This document shows positions 45,161-57,000 of a DNA stretch of 64,000 nucleotides, piece by piece. Within the stretch, counting starts at the first letter, position 1. Every line of letters starts with the position of its first letter. This stretch comes from Cladorrhinum sp. PSN259 (taxonomy: Eukaryota; Ascomycota; Sordariomycetes; Sordariales; Podosporaceae), in the NCBI GenBank assembly GCA_033725935.1, contig MU867077.1, positions 1-64,000 of the forward strand, given 5' to 3'. Made by a program: the position numbers and the translations under genes. Under the pieces are notes generated by a model. It did no database searches. It was not told where the DNA came from and saw only the letters and a program-made list of their open reading frames with translations.

Positions 45161-46096
45161 GCTTGGTAACAATTTAAGACGGAGGCTGTGCCAAAAGGAC
45201 AGAAGAGACATATACTATTTTTTGGTCAAAACGGATCAAAAAAAAAAAAAAACTTGTCCACATCACAGGGGAAAGAAGCAGATCGGAGAAGTAACAGAAA
45301 AACCACATGATGTTGCGCCGGCCTCGGCACCACACCGCACAACCATCCCACCGTCTTTTCTCGAGACTTTCTCCACTAGATTCTTATCAGATGGTTTCAA
45401 CACCGTAACGGTCAAACTCATACACGTACGTATAGAAACGGTAGCGGCCTGACCAGTTTACCTCAGGGAACCGAACCGATGCAATGGACAAGTCAGCAGT
45501 GAGCAATCATAAAACAACAGCGGCTTCATCAGAAAATGTGATTGTGAAATACCTATGATCTATAACTTGGATTGTGGACTTGTAATTTGACTTGTTTATG
45601 ATACGGGCGTATACGCAGGCTAATCAAAAAGGACTGGCCTGATTCCTGTTGGGGACGACGGATAGCAGCATCATTCGACATCGACATCAACGTTAATAAA
45701 CTTCCAATTACCTTGACTACCAAGTAAAGGCACCTGTGTCTTCTTCAGTATGTGCCTAGGCCTTGAAGCACAAGAGAAAAAAAAAGGATTTACAATATCC
45801 GGAGGAGAAAAACGCATTAGCTAGATAAATACATGATCGATCATAGACCTCCAAAAACTTAACGTACATACTTTCGTTCACTCAGACAGAAACTAACACA
45901 TCAAAGCTTTGTACTTGACATACTCCTACAAGCAAAACTTCCATATGCTCTCCATCATCCTCAGTTCAGAGAACTGAGATACATATATACATGCACACAT
46001 CCAAATAGCAACAACAATACACCACGCTCCATGGCAACGGAACATTGTGTTCCGAATATCTTCCCCATCCTACACAAGCAACCTCGCCTTCCTCCC
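45161..46096. other. Distal intergenic region between pacC promoter and SEA4 3' end
   Basis: AT-rich sequence with poly-A stretches, including the expected 3' flank of SEA4. The PacC-site density drops to nothing here. No gene is seen. Confidence 0.55.
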
Positions 46097-49000
46097 TCAC
46101 CGATAATTCAACTCAACATTAGCCCTGAAATTACACTTACACCTGCACTCAGGAACCGGGCACTCGGTATGCCTTTTAAACCAAGCCCTAGCATGATCCA
46201 GATGCAGTACATGCTTGCACTGCATGCAAAAGGTAGGGAACCTCGCCGCGCTCCTGATTTCCGCGTCTTTGGACAGTTCAGGCTTATCGCTCCTCGGCAA
46301 GCCCACAATCTCGAGACAGACAACACATCTCGGCAGATGCCTCTTGCAGGTAGGACAGCTGATACCGGCCGCTACCATCTTTTCTGTAAAGACGTTCGCG
46401 CTAGGCTTGGGAGGCGGCTCAGTCGACTGTTTTGACGGGGCAGGTTTCATAAAGTTGGGCGTGCTCGAGGGTGTGTTTTGAGCGTTTTTTGCAGCCGCGC
46501 GCGAGATTCTGGCCTCAGAGTCGCAGAATACGCATCGCATGGCTATTTGTTTGCCTGGCAATTTAATGGTAGGTCGCCCATTGTGTTTACTTCTCTTTGT
46601 TGATTCGACGTCGAATTTCGCCCTAAGGAAGAAGGAGTGGTGATTTTGGAGGTATGTTCGATAAGCAGTGCGGAAAGCCGTAGCTCGGATATCGTCGATG
46701 AAACGAGGGCTGCATATTGAGCTGAGTAAGGTGGCAGTTTGATAGTCGCCAAACTTTTGGACGTATCGAGCTAGGATGTCGACGAACGAGTCCGTGATTC
46801 CAGTTAGGACTATTCCTTCAATGTCGCCGGTTGATTTTGCAGCGGTCAGTTCTTTTTCCAGCCAGACGGAGAGCTCCTCGTCTGAGAAGGTCTGTAGGGC
46901 AACATATACGCGATCGCGAAGCGGAAGGGACCGCTGGTTGGCTATTATGGTCCAGTCATTTGTAGCGATGATGGACGAGATGGCGCGAAGGTAAGGATCT
47001 GTTTTTGAGGCGACGCGCTCATCGAAATCGAGCGCTTCTTTAAGGTCGCCTGTTTTTCCAATGAGTTGGAGGGCCAAAGAGACGAAGAGGAGTCCGGGGT
47101 ACTCTGAACTCGCTTTCTTGAGGACTCCGACTGCTCCCTTGGTGTCGCCTCTGAATAGGCAATGGGCGGCAACCATCGTGTGCCAGGTTGAATCTTTCTT
47201 GAGACTTGCAGCAGATTGCGCCTCATTATATTCTGCTTCAAAAGAACGGCCCCAACCGCACATTTCCACGCATAATTCCCTGTGGTGAGGCCATTTAGTC
47301 TCAGCTGTTCCGTAGTACTTGGGAATTTGTAGCCTTTTGTTGATGACGTTTATGCAGCGTTCCCACCCAGCTCTATCGGGGGAAGGGATGCTGGTATCGG
47401 TTAATCTCGTTGATGGCTTGCTTCCGAGGTTGTTGGTCCAAACCGTGTGTACCCCAAGATAGCTAATGTCTAGGGGTTGAGACATCATTCCTCCGTCGGT
47501 AGCTGCTTCTTCGGCGCCTAAGAGAACCTGAGTCAGTATTGGGAATTGAGCAGAGTACCCAGCTGTATACTCACCAGAAACCCACGCCCAGACATCCCGT
47601 AGCCATTGGTCATCAGCTACGATTTGCTGGTTCCTTGAAAAGTTGAATAGGTAGCCCTCCTTTGCACGGTGTATCATAAGGTGGTCCAGCACAGACTGCG
47701 CGTCGGACGGAAGGCAAGATATATTCCACGTATCTGTAAGTAATTTTTCGTGGCGTTCAAGTTGTGATGGGGGTTCGGCGTCTGCAGGATTGTTTTCAAA
47801 CCCCTTTGCTGTTAACCTCAACGCACTAAGCTTCTCAGCAATGGACGTGGCATCCGCAAAGGCATCTGGAAGCTCGGCATCGTCCACGACCTTTACGACG
47901 ATAGCTTCCTCGACAGGTGTCTCGAGAATTTTCTCTACAAGGGCTGGTATGTCGGCCTTTTCAGGCCCAAATACCGGTATATCAGCCAACGCTTGCTCTG
48001 TCATTAGCGGGGCAAATATCTTGTGAGAGTGTGGCGGTTCAAGTTCAATAGCGTCATGATATGGAGTTTTCTCTAGGTTAATGTCAGCAAGCTTGCTTCA
48101 AAGGATTATTATATCGATTGGGATATACAACCTTCAAATCCACGATGAGGTGCTTGCCATGGAATCAGTTTATATGGGTATTCCGATGTGAATGAAGGTT
48201 TCTCCAATATGTCAAAGGCACCGTTCGCCCGGAGCACGAGTAAGCGGGGTTGAAGAACTGGTGAGTTCATGTTAATCCAGTCGAATGAAACGATCTTTTC
48301 ATTTCTTCGAGTGGGCTCTGCGTAGAGAGGGTCGAGTTCGTATGATCGTCTGACCTCGAGAAGCTCGGGGCTGTCTTCGACTTGACGACTTGGCTCTTCG
48401 AATTCTCGCTTGGTGGAGAGAAGCTTGAGCTGGCCAGTTCTCGATAGCACAGCAAGCATACCGGGATAGTCACGGCAAAAGCGCAGTGATCTGATAAAAG
48501 AGTTCTTGCTGTCCATCGCGGCCGGGTCTGCGTCCATCTGCACTGCACGGTCAAGACGCAGGGCGCCACCCCATGGCAAATTGTCTCTTTCAAGGGCGTC
48601 CGCATAGCTTGGATTGACATCATTGCGACTGATAGCTCTTCGATCCCACACCATCACACCCGGTTGATCGAGAGCCGAGGACGCAAAATAGTTCGGGTCT
48701 GCATAGTCAATGGCTAGATTATTGCAGCATTTTGTCTGGAACTGAATGACACCTCTGTGGTGATCTAAGGGACAGTTAACATGCGAGTCCCAGCGTTCGA
48801 GATGCTGAAGAAATACCTCTTAAATCATGTATCCGAAGACCTTGTCCTTTGATGCCGGCAACCAGCAGGTTCGGATTATCTTCAAAGAACTTGACGCTCG
48901 AAACCGACACACTCGGCTCAAGTCGATCTGTAGGGTCTGAAGGCGGCTCTATGTCGGAAGGAAAACCAGTCATAGAGCTGTCCATCCCAGAGAGACGGTT

Positions 49001-49396
49001 GACATCCCATATATATAAGCAATTGTCGCTCCTCACTCTGTCGAGGGCCACGGCCAACTTGCCCGTCGTGTTGAAGGCCACTGCATGGCAAGTGCGAGAC
49101 ATCTTCAGATTCAGCTCAAGGTAGGCATTGGAGTTATCATCGATCCGCAGGAGATTAACCACGCCAGTCGAAGTTCCGACAGCAACCAGACCTGGGATTG
49201 ATGGGGACCAATCGTAGGTTGTGAGTGGTGGGAGGTCATCGTGCTTTGAGACCTTCTTGTATTCGAACAGTCCCTTTTGAGCATGACCCGTAGGCTCGTA
49301 AACCTGCACAATACGATGTTGCAGATTTACGTGTATGAAGGAGTCATGATCGGGATTTGGTGACCATTTGATCAAGCCGGGCTCGGGACGGTCCAT
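46097..49396 (-). CDS. SEA4: SEA4/MIOS orthologue, SEAC (GATOR2) subunit, 1043 aa
   Basis: A subunit of the SEA complex (GATOR2) at the vacuole/lysosome surface, which promotes TORC1 signalling by opposing GATOR1. I join four exons: 48817-49396, 48132-48764, 47575-48072 and 46097-47517 (introns 52, 59 and 57 bp). An N-terminal beta-propeller (about 1-430) opens with LIKWSPNPDHDSFIHVNL and includes YDWSPSIPGLVAVGTSTG and VMVWDRRA. An alpha-solenoid follows. The C-terminus is a zinc-binding CTD/RING: CVFC (899-902), CPTC (958-961), CVVC (968-971), then CMQCKHVLHLDH and CPVPECRCKC. That arrangement is typical of MIOS/WDR24/WDR59. The third intron (47518-47574) is frame-neutral and stopless. I favour splicing because it yields WVSGAEEAATDGG and has GTGAGT, CTGAC and TTAG signals. 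Confidence 0.88.
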
Positions 49397-49877
49397 GACG
49401 AAAGTGATTTTAAGAAAGAGGCGACTCGGAAGTTGAGGAATTGACTGGAGAATCCGCCTCGCGCGGCACCTGGAACTAAGAGCGGGTGTCCAAATTATCA
49501 GCTTTGATTTGAATTGTAAGTCATGGTTGAGGGTTTCTCCCGCAGAATTATAATATTGTCATGGCTTTGAATTTGTTGTTCGATGTAGAGGAAAGCTCCC
49601 TTGAACTTGGCGGTTGATAGTGAACTGAGGTTCTACAGGGGACCCTAACCCCTAGGTAGTGTATAGTTAGGTAGCTTCCACAGAGTCCCAAGTCCCAGCA
49701 GCCAAGACCCGGCGGGGCAGCTCTTGGGAGCTCCACAATTTTTTTTGATGCTTCTCGGTCCTCTTCGCGAACGCAGAAGCTGGAAGCTCCCATCTCTCAA
49801 CCTCACAAACTTCGAATAATTACTGCAACTCTCTTACTCATAACGACCCCTTATCGTTTGGCTTTACCATCACGACA
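49397..49877. promoter_or_regulatory. Shared divergent promoter of SEA4 and EFG1
   Basis: Only 481 bp separate the two start codons, so both promoters must be here. It is the shortest start-to-start interval in the window. No canonical element is clear enough to name. Confidence 0.55.
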
Positions 49878-50702
49878 ATGGGCATAAAACGATCTCGCTC
49901 CGAGGCGCACACCTCCAACAACGATCACGTCCACCCCGACCGAAAGAAAGCGAGAACTCATAAGCACAAGCCAAAGAAGCCTATCGACATTGACAGTCTA
50001 TCCGCCATCAAGAAGCGCGCGCGTGCAATTGAGAGACTCCTATCCCGCGACACATCAAACATTCCTGCAAATAAGCAAAATGAACTTGAACGAGAGCTGG
50101 ATGCGCACAAGCAACGCATCAAGGATGCCGAGTATAAAAGATTCAGGAGCAACATGATTTCGAAATATCACATGGTCCGATTTTTTGGTATGTCACAGTC
50201 CATTCTTGTCCGATGCTGAGGACACCAATTGACAGTTTGTGCTGCAGAAAGGAAGAAGGCAATCAGAATCGCAAACAAGCTTGAAAAGAAGCTGGCGCAA
50301 GCGACCGATCCGGAAGAGATTGCGCGGCTCAAGATTGATCTTCACAAGGCACAAGTCGATATCGACTATTGCATCTATTATCCATTCGTGGAGCCATATC
50401 AAAGTTTATACGCCAAGCCGGCAGCTGGGGAACAGGAAGATGAAAGCGAGGAGAAGAAGGACGTGGCAGCGAAGTACCTGAATGTCGAGAGACCTCCAAT
50501 GTGGACTCTCATTGAGAGAACCAGAGAGGAAGGCAAGCAGGCGTTAGAGAGGCTGCAAAACCGACAACCTGAAGAGACTGAGGGCGATGCACCTGCTCTA
50601 GCAATGGGGAACAAGAAGAAGGCAAAGTTGGGCAAGGGCAAGGGGAAGAAACGTGCCAATGATGATGATGATGGCGATGGTGGTTTCTTTGATGAGGAGT
50701 AG
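49878..50702 (+). CDS. efg1: rRNA-processing protein EFG1, 254 aa
   Basis: A nucleolar coiled-coil protein of the small-subunit processome, needed for early cleavages towards 18S rRNA. Exons 49878-50187 and 50248-50702 join over a 60-bp intron (GTATGT donor). The join restores the family core: KYHMVRFF, then [19 protein letters not shown]. The N-terminus is basic ([20 protein letters not shown]), as expected for nucleolar import, and is followed by [18 protein letters not shown]. The core [18 protein letters not shown] is typical of EFG1. The C-terminus has [14 protein letters not shown] followed by an Asp/Gly run and FFDEE. The length is close to the yeast protein. The next gene downstream is co-directional, 500 bp away. 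Confidence 0.92.
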
Positions 50703-51203
50703 GGTGGAGATATTTTGGCTTGCGGAAATCATGATACCCATAATAACGAGCAAAGCGATGATGATAAACCGAACAGGACTCGGAAAAAACAAAACCATGT
50801 GATGCTTTTCCACTTTCACAGCGATGACAGGAAGGCACGCCAAGTGACATGCCCTCCTGCCTTCCCTTTTGTGAATGTGGTTTAACTTTTAGGCAAAGTC
50901 TGGGCAAGTACGGGCACTCACACTCGTTGGCGACCACAGCCAATCTTTTCATTTCCCCCAAGCTCTCCCGTCTCGTTTCCGTCACAAGCCGAGAGGATTG
51001 AGGCCTACAGTATCCTGCGGCTGCAACTCAACAACACCAATGACAAAGGTCGCGAGTCCTATAACGGCACTTCGGTGATTTTTATTCCAAGTTTTTCGGG
51101 GTTATTTGGACGCCACAACTCAAAGTCGAGTCTTTCCTCTGATCTTTTGTTTTCCATTTTCATGCATGGCTGCCCCACCCCGCCTTATGAGCAGCCCTTA
51201 TAA
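50703..51203. other. Intergenic region between EFG1 and the dsRBD-like gene
   Basis: Contains the EFG1 3' flank and the next gene's promoter. A TATAAA at 51199 directly overlaps the ATG chosen for the next gene (TATAAATGG). No other feature. Confidence 0.5.
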
Positions 51204-52634
51204 ATGGAGGCAAACACCTTGAGGTCCGCAAGGCGCATTCCAGCTGCGGCGCCTCCCAACATCATTACCAGCCTCACAAACCTGCGTCCTTCTCCTGTCC
51301 CGCCAAAATCTAACAAGCGAAAGTTGGATGCCATAATTGTCCCGTTTGGCGCACCAGCACAACAAGGCAAGAATAAGAAGCAAAAGACCAACAAGCGACA
51401 GCAACCTGCGAAAATGGCACCCGGACCAGCTTCTCAAGCTTCTTCCTCCCAGGATGAGCCCCCGATAGACTATGCAGCCATCCGAAGCTGGCTTACAGAA
51501 CAAGCACACGACCCGAGCAGACCAATTACGCCGCTTCAGAAGCGAGCACTCACCGACCTCACCCGTTCCATCAAGGTAGACGAACCACCGCTGGGCAACA
51601 CGGACTGGATTAGTGTTCTAGAGAGTGAGTCTGTTTCTGTTTTCTTTGGCTGCTCTCTGTTTCTGTGGTTTTTCCCCTTTTCTTTCTTTCTTTTCACCTT
51701 TGCCTCCGTCAAAAGCTTGGGTATAGGAGACTAGAGACGCCTGCGAATAATAGATACCCTCTGTCCACACCGTACTGTTTCGATTCTTTCCACTTTCTGA
51801 ATTTCTTTCATCCATGAACACTCTGTTATAGCCGGGGGCCCCGTGCAAACTGCTAACCACTTTGATGCGAAAGAATACCGTAATGCCCACCGGCTTGAGG
51901 GTCCTGAACACAGTTTTGATGACGAGTCGGCGACAGACGGCAAATGGATTTGTATTTGCACTTTCAAGGGGCACAAGGAAGGTACCGTCTACAAGTTTCC
52001 GGACAGACAGGCCGGGGCAATTCCCGCATTCGGGAAAAAGAAAGATGCTAAGCGGTATGCGGCCAAGTGCTGTGTGGAATGGCTTATGAGCGAGAAATAT
52101 ATGCCGAGCAATGGAGGTGTAACTTTTCAGCCCGGCGCTCCAGGCGCTGCAGGCGCGCGTTTTTTTGGGCCGGTGACGACGGACAAGCCTGCTCCGCCGC
52201 CTCCAGATGCTCAAGTCGGTCGTAGTGATGGTGCACCGTCACCTGCCAGAAGGCCTTCCATGGAGTTAGATGCTCAGGTTGAGGGCGGTGCCCGTCTCGA
52301 AGCCGATAAGAAAGATCGGTCCACGATAGATGTGCGCGACGACGATATCCCCGCCCCTAAGCGCGTCGAGGAGATGTGTCGTCGACTTAATCTTGTGACG
52401 CCGCGGTATGATGTTACGCCAAATTCGACGACGGATGGGCACTTTGATGGATATGCTGATTTTGGTGTGGATACGGCCCGCATCCCGACTGATGTGACGA
52501 GGGTCAGTATGATTTACTCAAAGAGGTTCACAAAGGAGGCGATTGCGGAGAAGTTGCTGAAAAGACTGTTTGAGATCGAGGGACAGAGGCAGGAAGAACT
52601 TGCGGAGCTGGTGGATCAGGTTTTGGCTGGATGA
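51204..52634 (+). CDS. Nuclear-looking dsRBD-like protein, 407 aa
   Basis: Exons 51204-51624 and 51832-52634 join over a 207-bp intron (GTGAGT donor, TTATAG acceptor), the longest coding intron proposed in the window. The join gives WISVLE/TGGPVQTANHFDA. The N-terminal 70 residues are basic with two NLS-like clusters (KSNKRKLD and KNKKQKTNKR). Residues about 175-230 (GTVYKFPDRQAGAIPAFGKK, then KDAKRYAAKCCVEWLMSE) look like the second half of a double-stranded RNA-binding domain, with the typical KKxAKxxAA helix. A Pro/Ala linker and a helical C-terminus (KEAIAEKLLKRLFEIEGQRQ) follow. The chosen ATG sits inside TATAAATGG. An internal start at 51414 (MAPGPASQAS) is the alternative and would remove the NLS-like region. 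Function unknown. Confidence 0.72.
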
Positions 52635-53297
52635 TCATGCTTTTCTCTTTTCCATTTTCATTGGCATACTGATTGGGATATGTGAATGATTAGGGATTCT
52701 GTTTTGAAGGAGATTGGAGGCAAGGGGGGATCATAGTTAGTATAACCCTATATATGTATAGTGGTGGACGTTTGCTTTTCCTTTTTGGGAGCCGCAAGCA
52801 TTGTCAGAAAGATAGGGATCGCGTTGTATTGAAGTAAGGTAGTTAGTTCATAGCGCTTGCAGACTGGCTTTTGAGGGGGATTATTCACATTGTATTTTTC
52901 TCATTGACGTCCTTGCTTTGGGCGCAATGTCAAGCCTTTGGTACAGTCTGTGGTGTGCAAGTGAGATTCACAGCTTCCCAGCTTGGGACAACCGGACAAA
53001 ACACCCTCTCTAACACGTTTTGTCCCCCTACCCATATTATATCTCGCCGCTTCTGTTATTCATTCTTGCACTTGAACTTTTTCACCCACTTTTTTTTTTT
53101 CTCTCTTTCTCTTTTGGTTTCGATAATAATGAACAAAAAAAAAGTGCATCTTTTAAAGGGCACGCAAAAAATAAATAAATCGCAGATTGATGACTTGGGT
53201 GTTTCTCTTGAAATCACCACACATCCCCGGGGGTTCAAACCGCGTAAGTAAAGACGTTCTGACCACAAAAGCTTTCAACAATCAATGACAAAAACAA
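52635..53297. other. Intergenic region upstream of tRNA-Phe
   Basis: AT-rich DNA holding the 3' flank of the dsRBD-like gene. A 126-codon frame (52871-53251) is mostly hydrophobic and poly-Lys/Phe from homopolymers and is rejected. Confidence 0.55.
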
Positions 53298-53405
53298 GCG
53301 GGTTTAGCTCAGTTGGGAGAGCGTCAGACTGAAGTTACAACTTCATTTCCAAATATCTTGTAAAAGATAATCTGAAGGTCGTGTGTTCGATCCACACAAA
53401 CCGCA
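53298..53405 (+). tRNA. tRNA-Phe(GAA): tRNA-Phe(GAA) with a 35-nt intron
   Basis: The mature 73-nt molecule folds as a complete cloverleaf: acceptor 53298-53304, D-arm GCTC/GAGC, anticodon stem TCAGA/TCTGA with loop CTGAAGA (anticodon GAA), and T-arm GTGTG-TTCGATC-CACAC. The body is close to known fungal tRNA-Phe. The intron (53335-53369) sits at the canonical position after nucleotide 37 and contains a TTC that can pair with the anticodon. Internal A and B boxes are intact. The acceptor stem GCGGGTT/AAACCGC leaves one unpaired position (G5 opposite A68). A T-run follows at 53414-53419. Confidence 0.95.
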
Positions 53406-54067
53406 TCCAATTCTTTTTTGGGCATACTTTTTTGCATATTTTTCGCTCATTTTTTTTTTTTGGGGGGGGGGATTTGTTGGAGACGGTGTGGAGTCATGAC
53501 TGAAGGGTTGCTCTCGTTGAAATGGTCATGAACTTTTTGACTTGAGATGGTATTCAACGGCTTGTCATGAGCTTATGGTCATGTAGTAAAAAGGATCACC
53601 TTGCCAGTCGAGCCGGCAGAAAGAACGTCCGAGTGCGCAAAACTGATGGATTATGCTGCTCACGTTCCTATTGATGATTAGAAAAACATTAGTACATCTC
53701 AATCCCTCTTTTGGGGGTTATTGAGCTATGGACTCTATTTGTGTACTATTCAGTATGCTATTACCTGTCTGGCTCTTCTTCGCCAATACTGACAAGCTTT
53801 GTTTTCAGTTACATGAACGATAAAAAGCATGATGCCTGATGAACCCTATCCTGACCGACCCATAAAAAAGCCTAGCCAAACGCCGAACGAAAGAAAGAGC
53901 AGAGTCCAGTATCTCCCCTCTCCTCCAATGCATGCTGCGCTCTTTCCTCGGATAATCCAGGTTATGCCTCTGAAGCTCACAAATGTCAACTTTCTGCAGT
54001 CTATGATGCTTGAATCCCCTAACCCCTGGCTCAAATAGTCAACCGCCGAAACACACGCAATGGCTGC
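53406..54067. other. Intergenic region between tRNA-Phe and the BCAS3-like gene
   Basis: Poly-T and poly-G runs immediately after the tRNA, then AT-rich DNA holding the 3' flank of the minus-strand gene. Nothing else is supported. Confidence 0.55.
53414..53419 (+). terminator. RNA polymerase III terminator
   Basis: Six T residues nine bases after the tRNA end, followed by another six-T run at 53428-53433. Typical of Pol III termination. Confidence 0.8.
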
Positions 54068-57000
54068 TCAAACTCGCTGATCCGCAAAATCGAGTACTTC
54101 ACAATCATCCTCGAAGAACCCGTCCTCATCGTCTGCTCTGCCAGCCCCGCGTCTGCGTCTGGTGGTGATGACAATTTGCGTGTCGTCATCACCGCTGCGG
54201 TGAAGGATCCTTTCCATCGCCGAGCTAGGCAGAGCACGCGACGCATCAAGAGCAATGTTGAATGACTCTTCGTCTGGGAGAGTCGACAGACCAAAGTCAA
54301 GTCTGGTAGCGGCGAGGGGCTGTCCGAATGCCCATGAACCTGCTGAGTCACTGATATCGGAAACATCTCGCTGAATTGGGGCGGCCTTTGCTCCCTTCTT
54401 TTTGCGAGGAACTGCCTCTGTCGACGTGTTGTCCTCGAGAGTTGTCCCTGCCAGAATGGAGGTAATGGCCAATCCCGAGTCTTCAGTCGAATCAACCTCA
54501 AACATACCGACTCGTCTGTCCGTGTGGAATGGCTGATACGGAGCGCTAGATTCTATCTCAGCATGTGGGATAGAGGACTCTGCGCTGGGCCTGTATTGAC
54601 GCAATCGTGGTCTAGCTTGGTTGAGCACTAGAGTATTGTTTCCGGCATCCGAATCTCCAAAGTCAATGTATTCATCAGGATCGACAATACGCTTGACGAT
54701 CGGCGCAATAGTGTCGTCTGGCAATGAGGGCAAATGAAAGTCCCTGTAGCGAGACAAGCGTTGCTTATCCGCCCCTGAGGTGGTCCTGCGGGTTTTGAAG
54801 GTAAACGTACGAACCAAGCCGGTTCCGAGCACGAAGAGCGAACGGTCTCTCTTCCCGACAACCCAAGTGACGCACGACGGCTCAGGAGATGTGACTGAAC
54901 TCGGCAGCGAGACTCTGTTCTCGCCAGTGTGTCTGAGCTGGCTAATCGCGTTCCCAGTCCTACCCAAAGAATGACTAATCCCTGCAACGATGACCTTGCC
55001 GCCGTGAGTGGCATATTCTCCGATGCCGGGACCGGCCATGGACTGGGAATTCGAGCTGGTCCTGCGATGACGATCAATCAAGGGACGAGCGACTTCCCGC
55101 ACGGAGCTCAACGCGTTGGATGCAATCGAAGCAGCTGAGGTTGAACCTTCAGGTGCTGGACTCTTCGTCTCCTCGAGCTCCCGGCGACGCGGAGGAGGCC
55201 ACGTGAAAGCGCTCGAGGGCAGGTCCAACAGATGAACTGTCCCTCGCTCAGTCACCATGGCTGCTCGCTCGCCATTTGGAGAAACCCACGCCAGGTCAAC
55301 GATACGCGCCACCGTCATCCGAGAGAACTGTGCAACCTGGCGTACTCGTGGGGTAGAGGCCGAGGGTGAGTTCGCAGCATGAAGAGGCGATGCCTTGGTA
55401 TGCTGAATGCGCATCAAATCCCAGACGGTTTGAATATCTCCTTTGCTGCTCGCGGTGAAAAGATGCAGCCCAGAGGGAGACATGGACAAGAAGCTGCAGC
55501 CGTGATGAATCGTGAAAGTTGCAACCGGATGCAAGTTTGTGGAAGAACCAAGGGCTTCAATATCCAATATCGACACCAAACCTGGCTCCTTTGCGACTGG
55601 AGGGGTTATAGCACCGTGTGTTGGGGGAAACTGAGGCGGCGAAGCGCCGAGTCCCCAGTTTTGGGGCTGCTGAGGGGGAGATCGCTGGGACTGGTTCTGC
55701 TGAGGATTCCAATAGCTATTCCAGGCGTGCCAACCCTGTTTGCCCACCCATTTGGCGCCTTGAATAAGCTCTTGGGTAGCATCCCGCATAATTTTGTTCA
55801 CGACGCTCTCGGCCAAAGGCAGATCGACTTCTGCGTTTACCGACGGTAGCTGGGGCGGCGTCATTGAAGTCAGGCCAGGAGCACGGGCGGATGTAGCTAC
55901 CGGAACTGTGGCGCGCAGAGCGATCTGAGAAGATGGTGCCGCAGGGCAGTAAGCGAGCCATCTCGAAGAAAGACTGACGACTGCAACTTGTGGTCTAGGG
56001 CGTGGGAGAGCAGAAGCTGGAGCACGGCCTCTTTCATGCTCTGGGCCGCTGTCACCCTTGAGGGGCTGTTGAAGGGTTGTCCAAACCTTGCCGTAGCATC
56101 TGAATTGAATTGGACGCTCCTTCGAAGGAGGTATCTCCCGATACACCCAGCATTCACCAGTGATTCCAGATGAGACAACCAGATTGCCGCTATCTGCATG
56201 GATAGTCAACGCGCCGATAGGTGGAGGCGGCTTGAAATACGGGCTTGTAATGGGCGTCTTAAGAGGCGCCGTCTTGGGCGACTCAAGGAGAACGCTGACC
56301 TGCTGGCCTGTCTTTAGGGAGTAGACTTCAACTGTGGTCTGGTACGTCTCGACGAAACCAGCCGTCATTCTGCTGCCAACACTCTCTCTTGCGGAGGGGT
56401 CAGGACTGATATTAGCCATCGCTTCAGACCTCTCTGCAGAAACCGCATCATAATCGCCTTCAAGATTGAGTGTGGGAGTAGACATGGGAATGTTTGGGCC
56501 ATGGATGACAACCGCCACCAAAGGAAACAACTCAGAGCCGTCCGAAGTCCAAGGCAGAACTTTAGCATGGTACACTCCACCACGCAGCCCTTTCAGACTT
56601 GTGACCGACTCGACGCCTCGTTTTCCAACAGAGAACACCTCGAGCCCTCCCTCATATCCAGCAAGTACAACCGTGTCTTTTCCAGAACCGTAGTCGATGC
56701 TCGCCGAGGGCAGAGCGTCATAGCCAAAGAAGTAGCCCTTCTCCCCAGCCTTGATGCCTGATCGCGGTTGAGGGTCAAGGTCAATATCCGGAACACCATA
56801 AAAGTGAGCTTGCGGTTGATGAGGAAGCGGTGGGTTCGAGACAGCTCTAGATTGAGAATAATGTGAGTGCATAGAACCTCGCCGGGCTGCAACCGCCGCC
56901 GCCCCAAAATGGCTAGGCAGATCCGGAGGAGACGGAGAGTAATGCTGTTCCATGTGATAGCTCAGTGGTCGTCTGCCGGCAGTCGAAGGAGAAGCAGAAA

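Noticed and set aside
52871..53251. 126-codon frame with a hydrophobic, signal-peptide-like start just before tRNA-Phe
   Set aside because: Composition follows poly-T and poly-A runs, the frame ends close to the tRNA, and no family features are seen.
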